NCBI GenBank assembly: GCA_002298925.1
Contig: DBMM01000023.1
Span: 1 to 18,878, forward strand
Direction: 5' to 3'
Source of the DNA: Geobacter sp. UBA698
GTDB taxonomy: Bacteria > Desulfobacterota > Desulfuromonadia > Geobacterales > Pseudopelobacteraceae
DNA: 18,878 nucleotides
Part shown: piece after piece, positions 1 to 7,194 of the stretch
Position numbering within the stretch: position 1 is the stretch's first letter
Layout of the letters: each line of letters opens with the position of its first letter
Program-made: the position numbers and the translations under genes
The notes under the pieces: model-generated
Told to the model about the DNA's origin: nothing
Databases searched by the model: none
What the model saw: only the letters and a program-made list of their open reading frames with translations

Positions 1-429
1 GATCCGGACGGCGCCTACGCCGCGGTGATACCCAAATGGATCGCCGCGCTGATCCGCGGGGAGACCATCCACATCAACGGCAGCGGCGAGACCAGCCGTG
101 ATTTCTGCTTCGTGGAGAATGTAATTCAGATGAATCTGCTGGCGGCCACCTGCTGCGATCAGACGGCAATCAACCAGATCTACAACACCGCCCTGAACGC
201 CCGTACCAGTCTCAACGAACTGTTTGCCATGCTGCGGGAGCGACTGCTCCCCCACTACCCGCATCTAAAAGAGTGCCAGCCGGTACACCGCGGTTTCCGT
301 CCGGGCGATGTGCTGCATTCACAAGCTGATATCGGCAAGGCAACACGCCTGCTGGGGTATGCCCCGACCCACACCATCGATGCGGGTCTCGATGCCTCCC
401 TGGCATGGTACATGGCCAATCTGGTCTGA
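1..429 (+). CDS. UDP-sugar 4-epimerase, WbpP/TviC-type extended SDR (3' part only)
   Basis: Only the last 142 codons are present; the reading frame is open from base 1 and ends at TGA 427-429. Family members are about 340 residues, so roughly the last 40% is seen and the Rossmann NAD-binding motif and catalytic Tyr-x-x-x-Lys lie outside the window. The visible part is the substrate-binding domain: an N-terminal DPDGAYAAVIPKW stretch, then INGSGETSRDFCFVENV, which matches the conserved 'G-x-G-x-x-x-R-D-F-x-x-V' signature of extended SDR sugar epimerases and dehydratases. The similarity in style is closest to WbpP/TviC enzymes, which interconvert UDP-GlcNAc(A) and UDP-GalNAc(A) in the cytoplasm to supply exopolysaccharide or O-antigen precursors. 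The gene lies 39 nt before prsK on the same strand, which fits an exopolysaccharide locus. The exact sugar substrate is inferred; a related UDP-glucose-type epimerase is the alternative. Confidence 0.85.
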   Translation, partial: DPDGAYAAVIPKWIAALIRGETIHINGSGETSRDFCFVENVIQMNLLAATCCDQTAINQIYNTALNARTSLNELFAMLRERLLPHYPHLKECQPVHRGFRPGDVLHSQADIGKATRLLGYAPTHTIDAGLDASLAWYMANLV

Positions 430-468
430 TGAAAGGCAACACCAGCCCCACCAGGCACCAGGAGTGAC

Positions 469-2544
469 ATGAGCGCTACAGCCCAGATCATCATATCCAT
501 CATTGCGCTGACCGTGCTTGCGGCGGCCGCCATGGACACCTTGCGCCGGGACCGGACCCGCAGCGGCCTTTCCCTGTTTGCCGCCCTGTCGGCAACTGCC
601 CTGCTGGAATTGTTCGACCTCTGCTCCCTGACCGGAAGCGATCATCCACTGTCATGGAAACGGTATGCCCTGTTTGCCGAAGCGCTGCTCCCTCCGCTCT
701 GGCTGCTGTGCAGCGTTACCTACGCCCGCTGGCATGGCCAAAAAAACATCAGTCGCCTGATGACCGCCATCATTTTAATTTCATTCCTGTTCGTGCTGTT
801 CCCTGCCATTTACTCTACCGAAGCGTTCTTCTATGCCCCAGATTTTCCGCTGGAACGCCTGCTGTTCTTCTCCACTTCGGGCTGGCTCTACTACGTCGGC
901 ATCATGGTTTTTCTGGTGCTGGCGCTAATCAACCTGGAAACGACCCTCACCAACGCCTCACCGGAAGCGCTCTCGAAGATAAAACTCGAAATCGTCGGCC
1001 TCGGAACCATACTGGCGGTACTTATTTTCTACTACAGCCAGGCCCTGCTTTACCGCACGATCAACATGGCCTACACGCCGCTGAGGTCGTTCCTGTTCAT
1101 CCTGGCGGTCGCCATGATCACCTACCCGCGCTTGCACCGCAGCGGCGCTGTCAGGATCTATGTGGCGCCCCGCATCGCCGTTAATTCATTTGTGCTGGTG
1201 GCGGTTGCCATCTATCTGACCTTGCTCGGCCTCTTGGGCGAGGGTATGCGCCACCTGGACAGTCTGATTCCACGCTCGGTTTTCATCGGTTTTGTATTCC
1301 TGACCGGCATCGCGCTTCTGCTGTCGCTTCTTTCCGATAAGGTGCGACGGGAGATCAAGGTCAGACTGCACAAAAGTTTTTATCAGAACAAACACGATTA
1401 CCGCACCCAGTGGCTGCGCTTTACCGAGCACCTGACCACTTCCCAGGGAGATGAACTGCCCCAACGGATACTTTCGGCCTACTGCGACATCTTCGGCCTG
1501 TATGGAGCCGCCCTGTTCCTCTACGATGAAGGTCGCAACGGCTACTGTTCCATTGCTCTGTATCAGATGGAGCCGTGCAACGATGTTATCACTCCGGATA
1601 ACTCCCTGATCAGATACATGCTCGACCGAGGCTGGGTGTTCAGTAGCCGCGATAACGATGCAACCATCCTGGAACAGAATGCCCACTTTCTCAGTTCCCA
1701 TGGCATCTCGTTCGTAGTGCCGCTTTTCGACGGCAGTCAACTGGCTGGCTTCATAGCCCTGGGTGGCGTCATCAAGAGCAATGAGGTTTTTATCTATGAG
1801 GATTTTGACCTGATGAAGACCATTGCCCGTCAGGCATCACACGCCCTTCGCAACCAGCGCCTGTCCGAACAGTTGTCCAGGGCCCGCGAAATGGAGGCCA
1901 TTGGCAATGTAGCCACATTTGTCGTCCATGACCTGAAGAACCTGGCATCCACCATCTCGCTGGTCGTTGACAATGCCTCCCGCTACATGCAAAATCCGGA
2001 CTTCCAGCAAGACATGCTGGCGTCACTCAACAACACCGCCAGCAAGATGCACGACCTGATCGGCAGATTAAAAAACCTCGGCCAGAAGGAGCAATTAAAG
2101 CTGCAGAGACTCAATCTGTTGGAACTGGCGAACAAGACCGCCCAGATGCTGCCAGCCAGCCGCATCACCGTAGATGGCACGCCGCAGGTCGCTGCCGTTG
2201 ATGGGGCCGAGATGCAAAAGGTGATCCTGAACCTGCTCATAAACGGCGTCGAGGCCTCTCCCCCCGATTCACAGATACTGCTTGAGGTCGATTACGAGGA
2301 CGTCCCGTTCATAAGGGTCACGGACAAGGGGTGCGGTATGTCACCACAATTCATCAGATCGGAATTATTTTCACCCTTCAAAACCACCAAAAAGACCGGT
2401 CTCGGCATCGGCTTGTACCAGTGTCACAAGATCGTGTCCGCCCATGGCGGCCGGATCGAGGCAAGCAGCACTGAAGGAGAGGGTTCTGTCTTTACGGTAT
2501 GGCTGCCTGAAGCAGATATTTCATGCCCGCCCCAAGGAGAATAA
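469..2544 (+). CDS. prsK: PEP-CTERM system sensor histidine kinase PrsK
   Basis: This is a 691-residue membrane histidine kinase that should phosphorylate the adjacent PrsR. Residues 1 to about 290 hold several hydrophobic segments, so the N-terminus is a multi-pass membrane sensor rather than a periplasmic loop type. A GAF-like region follows (about 305-460). The phosphoacceptor H-box is around FVVHDLKNLAS, with His487. The ATPase domain shows an N-box (NLLINGVEAS, residues 588-597), a G1 box (DKGCGMS, 619-625), an F-box (LFSPFKTTKKTG) and a G2 box (GLGIGL, from 644). This layout and the 'VVHDLKN' H-box are typical of PrsK, the kinase found with exosortase (EpsH) and PEP-CTERM genes. The ATG at 469 is preceded by AGGAG at 460-464. 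The stop is one base before the prsR start, so the two are probably translated together. The stimulus is unknown. The kinase call is certain; the PrsK name is strong but rests on family recognition and context. Confidence 0.9.
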   Translation: MSATAQIIISIIALTVLAAAAMDTLRRDRTRSGLSLFAALSATALLELFDLCSLTGSDHPLSWKRYALFAEALLPPLWLLCSVTYARWHGQKNISRLMTAIILISFLFVLFPAIYSTEAFFYAPDFPLERLLFFSTSGWLYYVGIMVFLVLALINLETTLTNASPEALSKIKLEIVGLGTILAVLIFYYSQALLYRTINMAYTPLRSFLFILAVAMITYPRLHRSGAVRIYVAPRIAVNSFVLVAVAIYLTLLGLLGEGMRHLDSLIPRSVFIGFVFLTGIALLLSLLSDKVRREIKVRLHKSFYQNKHDYRTQWLRFTEHLTTSQGDELPQRILSAYCDIFGLYGAALFLYDEGRNGYCSIALYQMEPCNDVITPDNSLIRYMLDRGWVFSSRDNDATILEQNAHFLSSHGISFVVPLFDGSQLAGFIALGGVIKSNEVFIYEDFDLMKTIARQASHALRNQRLSEQLSRAREMEAIGNVATFVVHDLKNLASTISLVVDNASRYMQNPDFQQDMLASLNNTASKMHDLIGRLKNLGQKEQLKLQRLNLLELANKTAQMLPASRITVDGTPQVAAVDGAEMQKVILNLLINGVEASPPDSQILLEVDYEDVPFIRVTDKGCGMSPQFIRSELFSPFKTTKKTGLGIGLYQCHKIVSAHGGRIEASSTEGEGSVFTVWLPEADISCPPQGE
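2534..2540 (+). promoter_or_regulatory. Ribosome binding site for prsR
   Basis: AAGGAGA lies just inside the end of prsK and is 5 nt from the GTG at 2546. It supports GTG as the prsR start over the upstream in-frame ATG at 2444, which would lie deep inside prsK and put about 34 unrelated residues ahead of the receiver domain. Confidence 0.8.
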
Positions 2545-2545
2545 G

Positions 2546-3943
2546 GTGGAAAAGTTACTGATCGTCGATGACAACATGGATATCCGCCAGCAGCTTAAAT
2601 GGGGGCTGAGCCAGGAATATTCAATCTTGCAGGCTGGCGATGTGCAGGAGGCGCTGGCAATCTTCAAGAAACATCACCCGCTGGTGGTAATTCTTGATCT
2701 GGGGCTGCCCCCCCATGCCGACACATCCGAGGAGGGCTTTCGCTGTCTGGGCGCCATGCTGGACCATGACCCGAATGTGAAGATCATCATGATGACCGGC
2801 AATAATGAACGTGAAAACGCCCTGCGGGCCATCCAGATGGGCGCCTATGACTTCTACCCGAAGCCTCCGGTGTTAAGCGAACTCATGGTAATCATCAGCC
2901 GCGCCTTTCACCTGGCCAACCTTGAGGAGCAGAACCGCACGCTGCAGACCTCGCTGGAATTAAAAACACCGGAGTCTGGCGACATGATCGGCCACTGTCC
3001 GGAAATGATCACGATCTTCTCCACCATCAGAAAAGTGGCGACGACCGATGTACCGATCCTAATTACTGGAGAGAGCGGCACCGGCAAGGAACTGGTGGCG
3101 CGGGCCATCCACAATGCCAGTTTGAGGAAAAACGGACCGTTTATCCCCATCAACTGCGGCGCTATCCCGGAAAACCTGCTGGAATCGGAACTGTTCGGCC
3201 ACGAGAAAGGCTCTTTCACCGGAGCCCACAGCACGGTCCAGGGCAAGATCCAATATGCCAACAAAGGCAGCCTCTTTCTGGATGAAATCGGGGAGCTCCC
3301 GGTCAGCCTCCAGGTCAAGCTGCTGCGCTTTCTTCAGGAAGGATACATTCAGCGTGTGGGCGGTCGCGAAGACATCAAAATTGATACCCGTACGATCTGT
3401 GCCACAAATGTCGATATTGCCAAAGCGATCAGTGATGGCCGTTTTCGCGAGGATCTCTATTACCGGGTTGGCGTCATCAATATCAGCCTGCCCCCCCTGC
3501 GCGAACGGGGCGAAGACATTCTGTTCCTCTCCCAGCATTTTCTCAACCTGTTCAACAGTGAACATAACAAGAAAGTGCGCCGGTTCAGTTCAGCGGCCAT
3601 TTCGTTCCTCAAATCGTACAACTGGCCCGGCAACGTACGCGAGTTGCGCAATAAGATTCAGCGGGCGATTATCATGAGCGATGCAACCGCTATCGAGCCT
3701 GCTGATCTGGGAGGTGAACCTGAAGCACCCCCTTCACAACCAGCAACAGCCTCGATTACCACGTTACGGGAAGCACGGGACCGGGCCGAGCAGCAGATCA
3801 TTCTCGCGGCACTGGAAAACCAGCAGGGAAACATCCTGAAGACAGCCGAAAATCTCGGCATCAGCAGGCCGACCCTGTACGACCTGATGAAGAAGCATGG
3901 CCTGATTTACGTATCCCAGACAGACCGAGACAATCAAACATAA
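2546..3943 (+). CDS. prsR: PEP-CTERM system response regulator PrsR (sigma-54-dependent, NtrC family)
   Basis: This is a 465-residue cytoplasmic transcription activator starting at GTG. Residues 1-120 are a receiver domain: acidic pair Asp8-Asp9, phosphoacceptor Asp51 in VVILDLGLPP, and a Lys in the 'YPKPP' loop. The central AAA+ sigma-54 interaction domain has Walker A GESGTGK (175-181), the sigma-54 contact loop as GSFTGA (222-227) and Walker B LFLDEIGE (243-250). The C-terminus ends in a Fis-type helix-turn-helix (about 428-453, GNILKTAENLGISRPTLYDL). The receiver insertion after 'DLGLPP' (HADTSEEGF) is like that in PrsR proteins. Phosphorylation by PrsK would let it open sigma-54 promoters, which in this family are thought to drive PEP-CTERM protein and matrix genes. 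No good sigma-54 promoter is visible in the window, so its targets lie elsewhere. The gene is followed by a strong hairpin terminator. Confidence 0.92.
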   Translation: MEKLLIVDDNMDIRQQLKWGLSQEYSILQAGDVQEALAIFKKHHPLVVILDLGLPPHADTSEEGFRCLGAMLDHDPNVKIIMMTGNNERENALRAIQMGAYDFYPKPPVLSELMVIISRAFHLANLEEQNRTLQTSLELKTPESGDMIGHCPEMITIFSTIRKVATTDVPILITGESGTGKELVARAIHNASLRKNGPFIPINCGAIPENLLESELFGHEKGSFTGAHSTVQGKIQYANKGSLFLDEIGELPVSLQVKLLRFLQEGYIQRVGGREDIKIDTRTICATNVDIAKAISDGRFREDLYYRVGVINISLPPLRERGEDILFLSQHFLNLFNSEHNKKVRRFSSAAISFLKSYNWPGNVRELRNKIQRAIIMSDATAIEPADLGGEPEAPPSQPATASITTLREARDRAEQQIILAALENQQGNILKTAENLGISRPTLYDLMKKHGLIYVSQTDRDNQT

Positions 3944-3972
3944 ACATGAGCTTACAAATTTAAAACCTATTA

Positions 3973-4013
3973 AAATACAAAGGGCGGCCTCAATGAGACC
4001 GCCCTTTGTATTT
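3973..4013. terminator. Bidirectional rho-independent terminator between prsR and nuoN
   Basis: There is a perfect 15-bp inverted repeat, AAATACAAAGGGCGG (3973-3987) against CCGCCCTTTGTATTT (3999-4013). Inside it, after one C/A mismatch, are three more pairs (CTC 3989-3991 with GAG 3995-3997) around an AAT loop. The GC-rich core flanked by A tracts and T tracts gives a U-rich 3' arm on either strand. It starts 29 nt after the prsR stop and 23 nt beyond the nuoN stop, so it can end both the plus-strand prs transcript and the minus-strand nuo operon. Confidence 0.88.
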
Positions 4014-4036
4014 ATAAAACTACATTTTCAAAGAAA

Positions 4037-5494
4037 TCAGATCAGCTTTACCGCCTGCTGGGCGTACTGCAGGATCACAGAGGGGATCATGCCGGGGAGC
4101 AGCGAACCGACCACGGAAATGATCAGACTCAGGGCCACCGGTGCGGTAACCTGCATCCAGTCGAACTCCTCGGTGGCATCTTTCATGTACATGAAGACCA
4201 TCACGCGCAGGTAGTAATAAACCGAGGCGGCGCTATTAAGCACACCGATAATGGCCAGCCAGATGTAGCCTTTCTCGATGGCACCGGAGAACAGATAAAA
4301 CTTGCCGATGAAACCAGCGGTCGGCGGCATGCCGGCCAGGGAGAACAGGAAGATCGTCATTGCCACGGCCAGAAGCGGGTGCTTGAAGCCGAATCCGGCA
4401 AAATCCTGAACGTTGCCATTGGACTCTCCCTTTTTACCCACCAGAATGATGATCGCAAAGGCGCCGATGTTCATGAAGGTGTAGGAGAGCATGTAGAAAA
4501 GAATACCGGCCGTACCGGTAGGATTGCCGGCGGCAAAACCGACCAGAACATAACCGGCATGGGCGATGGAAGAATATGCCAGCATGCGCTTGATATTGTC
4601 CTGACGCAGTGCGGTGATATTGCCGACGGTCATGGTCAGAACAGCCAGGATCCAGAGCAGCTGGCTCCAGTCAGCCTGCATGCTCGGAAAGCTAACCAGC
4701 AGAATACGCAGCGCAGCAGCAAAACCGGCTGCCTTGGGACCAGCCGACATAAAAGCGGTCATGGGCGTCGGAGCGCCTTCATATACGTCCGGTGTCCACA
4801 TGTGAAAGGGAGCAGCAGCAACCTTGAATGCAAAACCGGTAATCATCAGGAGCATGCCGGCCAGTAGCATGGTGTTGGCCGAGGGGGCCGTCATCATGGA
4901 AACTTTGGAGGCGATTACCGAAATACGGGTGCTGCCGGTAGCGCCGTAAGTCAAGGCCATACCGTACAGCAGAAAACCGGTTGAAAAGGCGCCGAGCAAG
5001 AAGTACTTGAGGCCGGCCTCATTGGATTTGGATTTGGCCCGGTCGAATCCGGCCAGCACATACAGGGAGACCGACATGACCTCCAGACCCAGGAAGATGG
5101 TCATCAGGTCAGTACCCGAAGCCATCAGCATCATACCGACTACAGTGAAGAGGATCAGCGGGTAAAGCTCACCATGGTTGCACCCTTCGCGCTCCATGTA
5201 CTTATCGGAGATCAGAGTGGCCAATCCGGCCGCTGTCAAGAAAATGAGTTTGAAGAACGTGGCAAAATTGTCCTGCACAACCGAGCCGCTGAAGCTCTCG
5301 ATATGTCCGCCCCAACCGGCAGCCGTAATGAACCCGGTCGCAACTATCACAAAGAAGCTGATGTAGCTCAGATATGACTTCTTGCTGCTGGGAACAAAGA
5401 CGTTGATCAGCAAGAGTGCCATGGCCATAACAGAGAGAAATATCTCTGGCATAATCGGCGTGAGGTTGACGGCTGGAATAGTAATCATGTCCAT
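4037..5494 (-). CDS. nuoN: NADH-quinone oxidoreductase subunit N
   Basis: This is a 485-residue, highly hydrophobic antiporter-like subunit of the complex I membrane arm and the last gene of the operon. It couples quinone reduction to proton translocation across the cytoplasmic membrane. Sequence marks include the conserved membrane Glu138 in FLGLEVMSVSLYVLAGF (equivalent to the essential Glu of TM5 in Mrp-type subunits), the 'KVAAAPFHMWTPDVYEGAPT' Lys/His channel motif, and LAYSSIAHAGY. The length matches the family. The ATG at 5494 has GGAGG at 5504-5508 with a 9-nt spacer; a second ATG two codons later is possible but less well placed. It follows nuoM after 34 nt. The bidirectional terminator lies just downstream. 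Confidence 0.97.
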   Translation of the reverse strand: MDMITIPAVNLTPIMPEIFLSVMAMALLLINVFVPSSKKSYLSYISFFVIVATGFITAAGWGGHIESFSGSVVQDNFATFFKLIFLTAAGLATLISDKYMEREGCNHGELYPLILFTVVGMMLMASGTDLMTIFLGLEVMSVSLYVLAGFDRAKSKSNEAGLKYFLLGAFSTGFLLYGMALTYGATGSTRISVIASKVSMMTAPSANTMLLAGMLLMITGFAFKVAAAPFHMWTPDVYEGAPTPMTAFMSAGPKAAGFAAALRILLVSFPSMQADWSQLLWILAVLTMTVGNITALRQDNIKRMLAYSSIAHAGYVLVGFAAGNPTGTAGILFYMLSYTFMNIGAFAIIILVGKKGESNGNVQDFAGFGFKHPLLAVAMTIFLFSLAGMPPTAGFIGKFYLFSGAIEKGYIWLAIIGVLNSAASVYYYLRVMVFMYMKDATEEFDWMQVTAPVALSLIISVVGSLLPGMIPSVILQYAQQAVKLI

Positions 5495-5528
5495 CTAGAA
5501 TATCCTCCGGTCGGATTGACTCGTGATT

Positions 5529-7157
5529 TTACTTTGCTTCATGCGGATTGACCGCAACTGGGACAGACGGTAAGGCGGCATCCGCGGCTGGAGCGACAGC
5601 CGGATGTCCTGCGGGCATTTCAGTGGCGACAGACATTGCAGGTAGTACTGGCACGGCTGCATTGGCGGTCATGGTTGTCGTACGGGACTGAGCCACCAGC
5701 TTCTTGATGGCCGGGTCCATTTTCTCGATAAAGGGGTTGGGGTAGAGACCCATGATGAAGATCAGAGCGATCAACGGCACCATGATCGTAATTTCACGGG
5801 CATTCAGGTCCAGCAGTTTCTGGTTCTTGGGATTGTCCAGCTCTCCGAACATGACGCGCTGGAACATCCAGAGCATGTAGACGGCTGACAGGATGACACC
5901 ACTGGATGCGACGATCGTCCACCAGCGCAGTTCACTTCCGAAGCCGCCGATCAACACCAGAAATTCGCCGACAAAACCGTTGGTACCGGGCAGACCGATG
6001 GAAGAGAAGGTGACGATCATGAAGATGGTGGCGAAAATTGGCATCTGCTTGGACAGTCCGCCGAAATCCGTTATCAGACGTGTATGCCGGCGTTCATAGA
6101 TGAAGCCAACGATAAGGAACAGTGCGCCGGTGGAAACCCCGTGATTAAGCATCTGCAGCATGCCGCCGGTAATCCCTTCGACGTTGAAGGCAAAAACACC
6201 GAGCATTACGAAGCCGAGGTGGGCTACGGAAGAGTAGGCAACCAGTTTCTTGACATCTTCCTGTACCATGGCGACCAGTGATGCGTAAATTACACCGATC
6301 ACGGCCAGGGTCGCGATCAGCGGCGCGAACTTATGGGCAGCTTCGGGAAACAAGGGGATGGCGAAGCGGACATAACCGTAGGTACCCATTTTCAGCAGAA
6401 TCGCGGCCAGTATGACTGAACCGGCTGTGGGAGCTTCCGTGTGGGCATCCGGCAACCAGGTGTGCAACGGAAACATGGGGACCTTGATGGCGAAAGCCAG
6501 GGCAAATGCCAGGAACAGCCAGATCTGTGTAGAGAGATCAAGGTGCAGATTGAAGAACTGCAGCAGACCGAAGTCGGTATAACCGGCCGCCAGTCCCTTG
6601 AAGTACAGGAAGACCAGAGCTACCAGCATCAGCAGAGAACCGACCATGGTGTAGATAAAGAACTTGACGGCTGCATAGATCTTGTTCTTGCCGCCCCAGA
6701 TGCCGATGATGAAATACATCGGAATCAGCATGACCTCCCAGAAGATGTAGAACAGGAACAGGTCAAGCGACACGAAGGCGCCCAGCATGCCGGTCTCGAG
6801 GAGCAGGAGACAGATCATGTATTCTTTGACCTTTTCCTCGACCGCGGTCCAGGTGGACAGAACCGCAAGCGGCATGATGAAGGTGCTCAGGATGACCAGC
6901 CAGAGGCTGATGCCGTCGACACCGACATTGTAGCGCATTACAAAGGGACCGGCCGCGATCCATGGTACATTCTCAACGAACTGGAATTCGGCGTTTGATT
7001 GGAAACCGGTCAGAATCGGCAGCGACACCAGAAATGTCACCACGGTAACTGCCAGGGCAACGCCACGCAGTACAGCCTTGCTGTCCTTGGGGATGAACAG
7101 CAGCAGCAGGACACCCAGTACCGGCAGGAATGTCGTCAGGCTCAGTAGGTTACTCAT
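5529..7157 (-). CDS. nuoM: NADH-quinone oxidoreductase subunit M
   Basis: This is a 542-residue proton-pumping antiporter-like subunit of the complex I membrane arm. Conserved marks are Glu141 in FYIFWEVMLIPMYFIIG, the KVPMFPLHTWLPDAHTEAPT segment with its Lys and His, and KKLVAYSSVAHLGFV. It is longer than most NuoM proteins because residues 491-542 form an Ala/Pro/Val-rich tail with no predicted membrane segment (for example AVAPAADAALPSVPVAV). The start at 7157 has AGGAG at 7167-7171 with a 9-nt spacer. An earlier out-of-frame ATG at 7165 lies only 1 nt from that site and runs three codons into a TGA that overlaps the nuoM start, so it is unlikely to matter. It follows nuoL after 37 nt. 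Confidence 0.97.
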   Translation of the reverse strand: MSNLLSLTTFLPVLGVLLLLFIPKDSKAVLRGVALAVTVVTFLVSLPILTGFQSNAEFQFVENVPWIAAGPFVMRYNVGVDGISLWLVILSTFIMPLAVLSTWTAVEEKVKEYMICLLLLETGMLGAFVSLDLFLFYIFWEVMLIPMYFIIGIWGGKNKIYAAVKFFIYTMVGSLLMLVALVFLYFKGLAAGYTDFGLLQFFNLHLDLSTQIWLFLAFALAFAIKVPMFPLHTWLPDAHTEAPTAGSVILAAILLKMGTYGYVRFAIPLFPEAAHKFAPLIATLAVIGVIYASLVAMVQEDVKKLVAYSSVAHLGFVMLGVFAFNVEGITGGMLQMLNHGVSTGALFLIVGFIYERRHTRLITDFGGLSKQMPIFATIFMIVTFSSIGLPGTNGFVGEFLVLIGGFGSELRWWTIVASSGVILSAVYMLWMFQRVMFGELDNPKNQKLLDLNAREITIMVPLIALIFIMGLYPNPFIEKMDPAIKKLVAQSRTTTMTANAAVPVLPAMSVATEMPAGHPAVAPAADAALPSVPVAVNPHEAK

Positions 7158-7194
7158 GAATTCATGCTCCTTTATGCAAATTGCTGAGTATCGT

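Noticed and set aside
3059..3565. 168-codon minus-strand open frame inside prsR
   Set aside because: It is opposite the AAA+ domain of PrsR, whose motifs prove the plus-strand frame; its composition is that of a shadow frame.
7154..7165. Three-codon reading frame (ATG AAT TCA TGA) overlapping the nuoM start codon
   Set aside because: Its ATG is only 1 nt from the Shine-Dalgarno sequence, too close for initiation, whereas the nuoM ATG is ideally placed. It is most simply a by-product of the GAATTCATG sequence.
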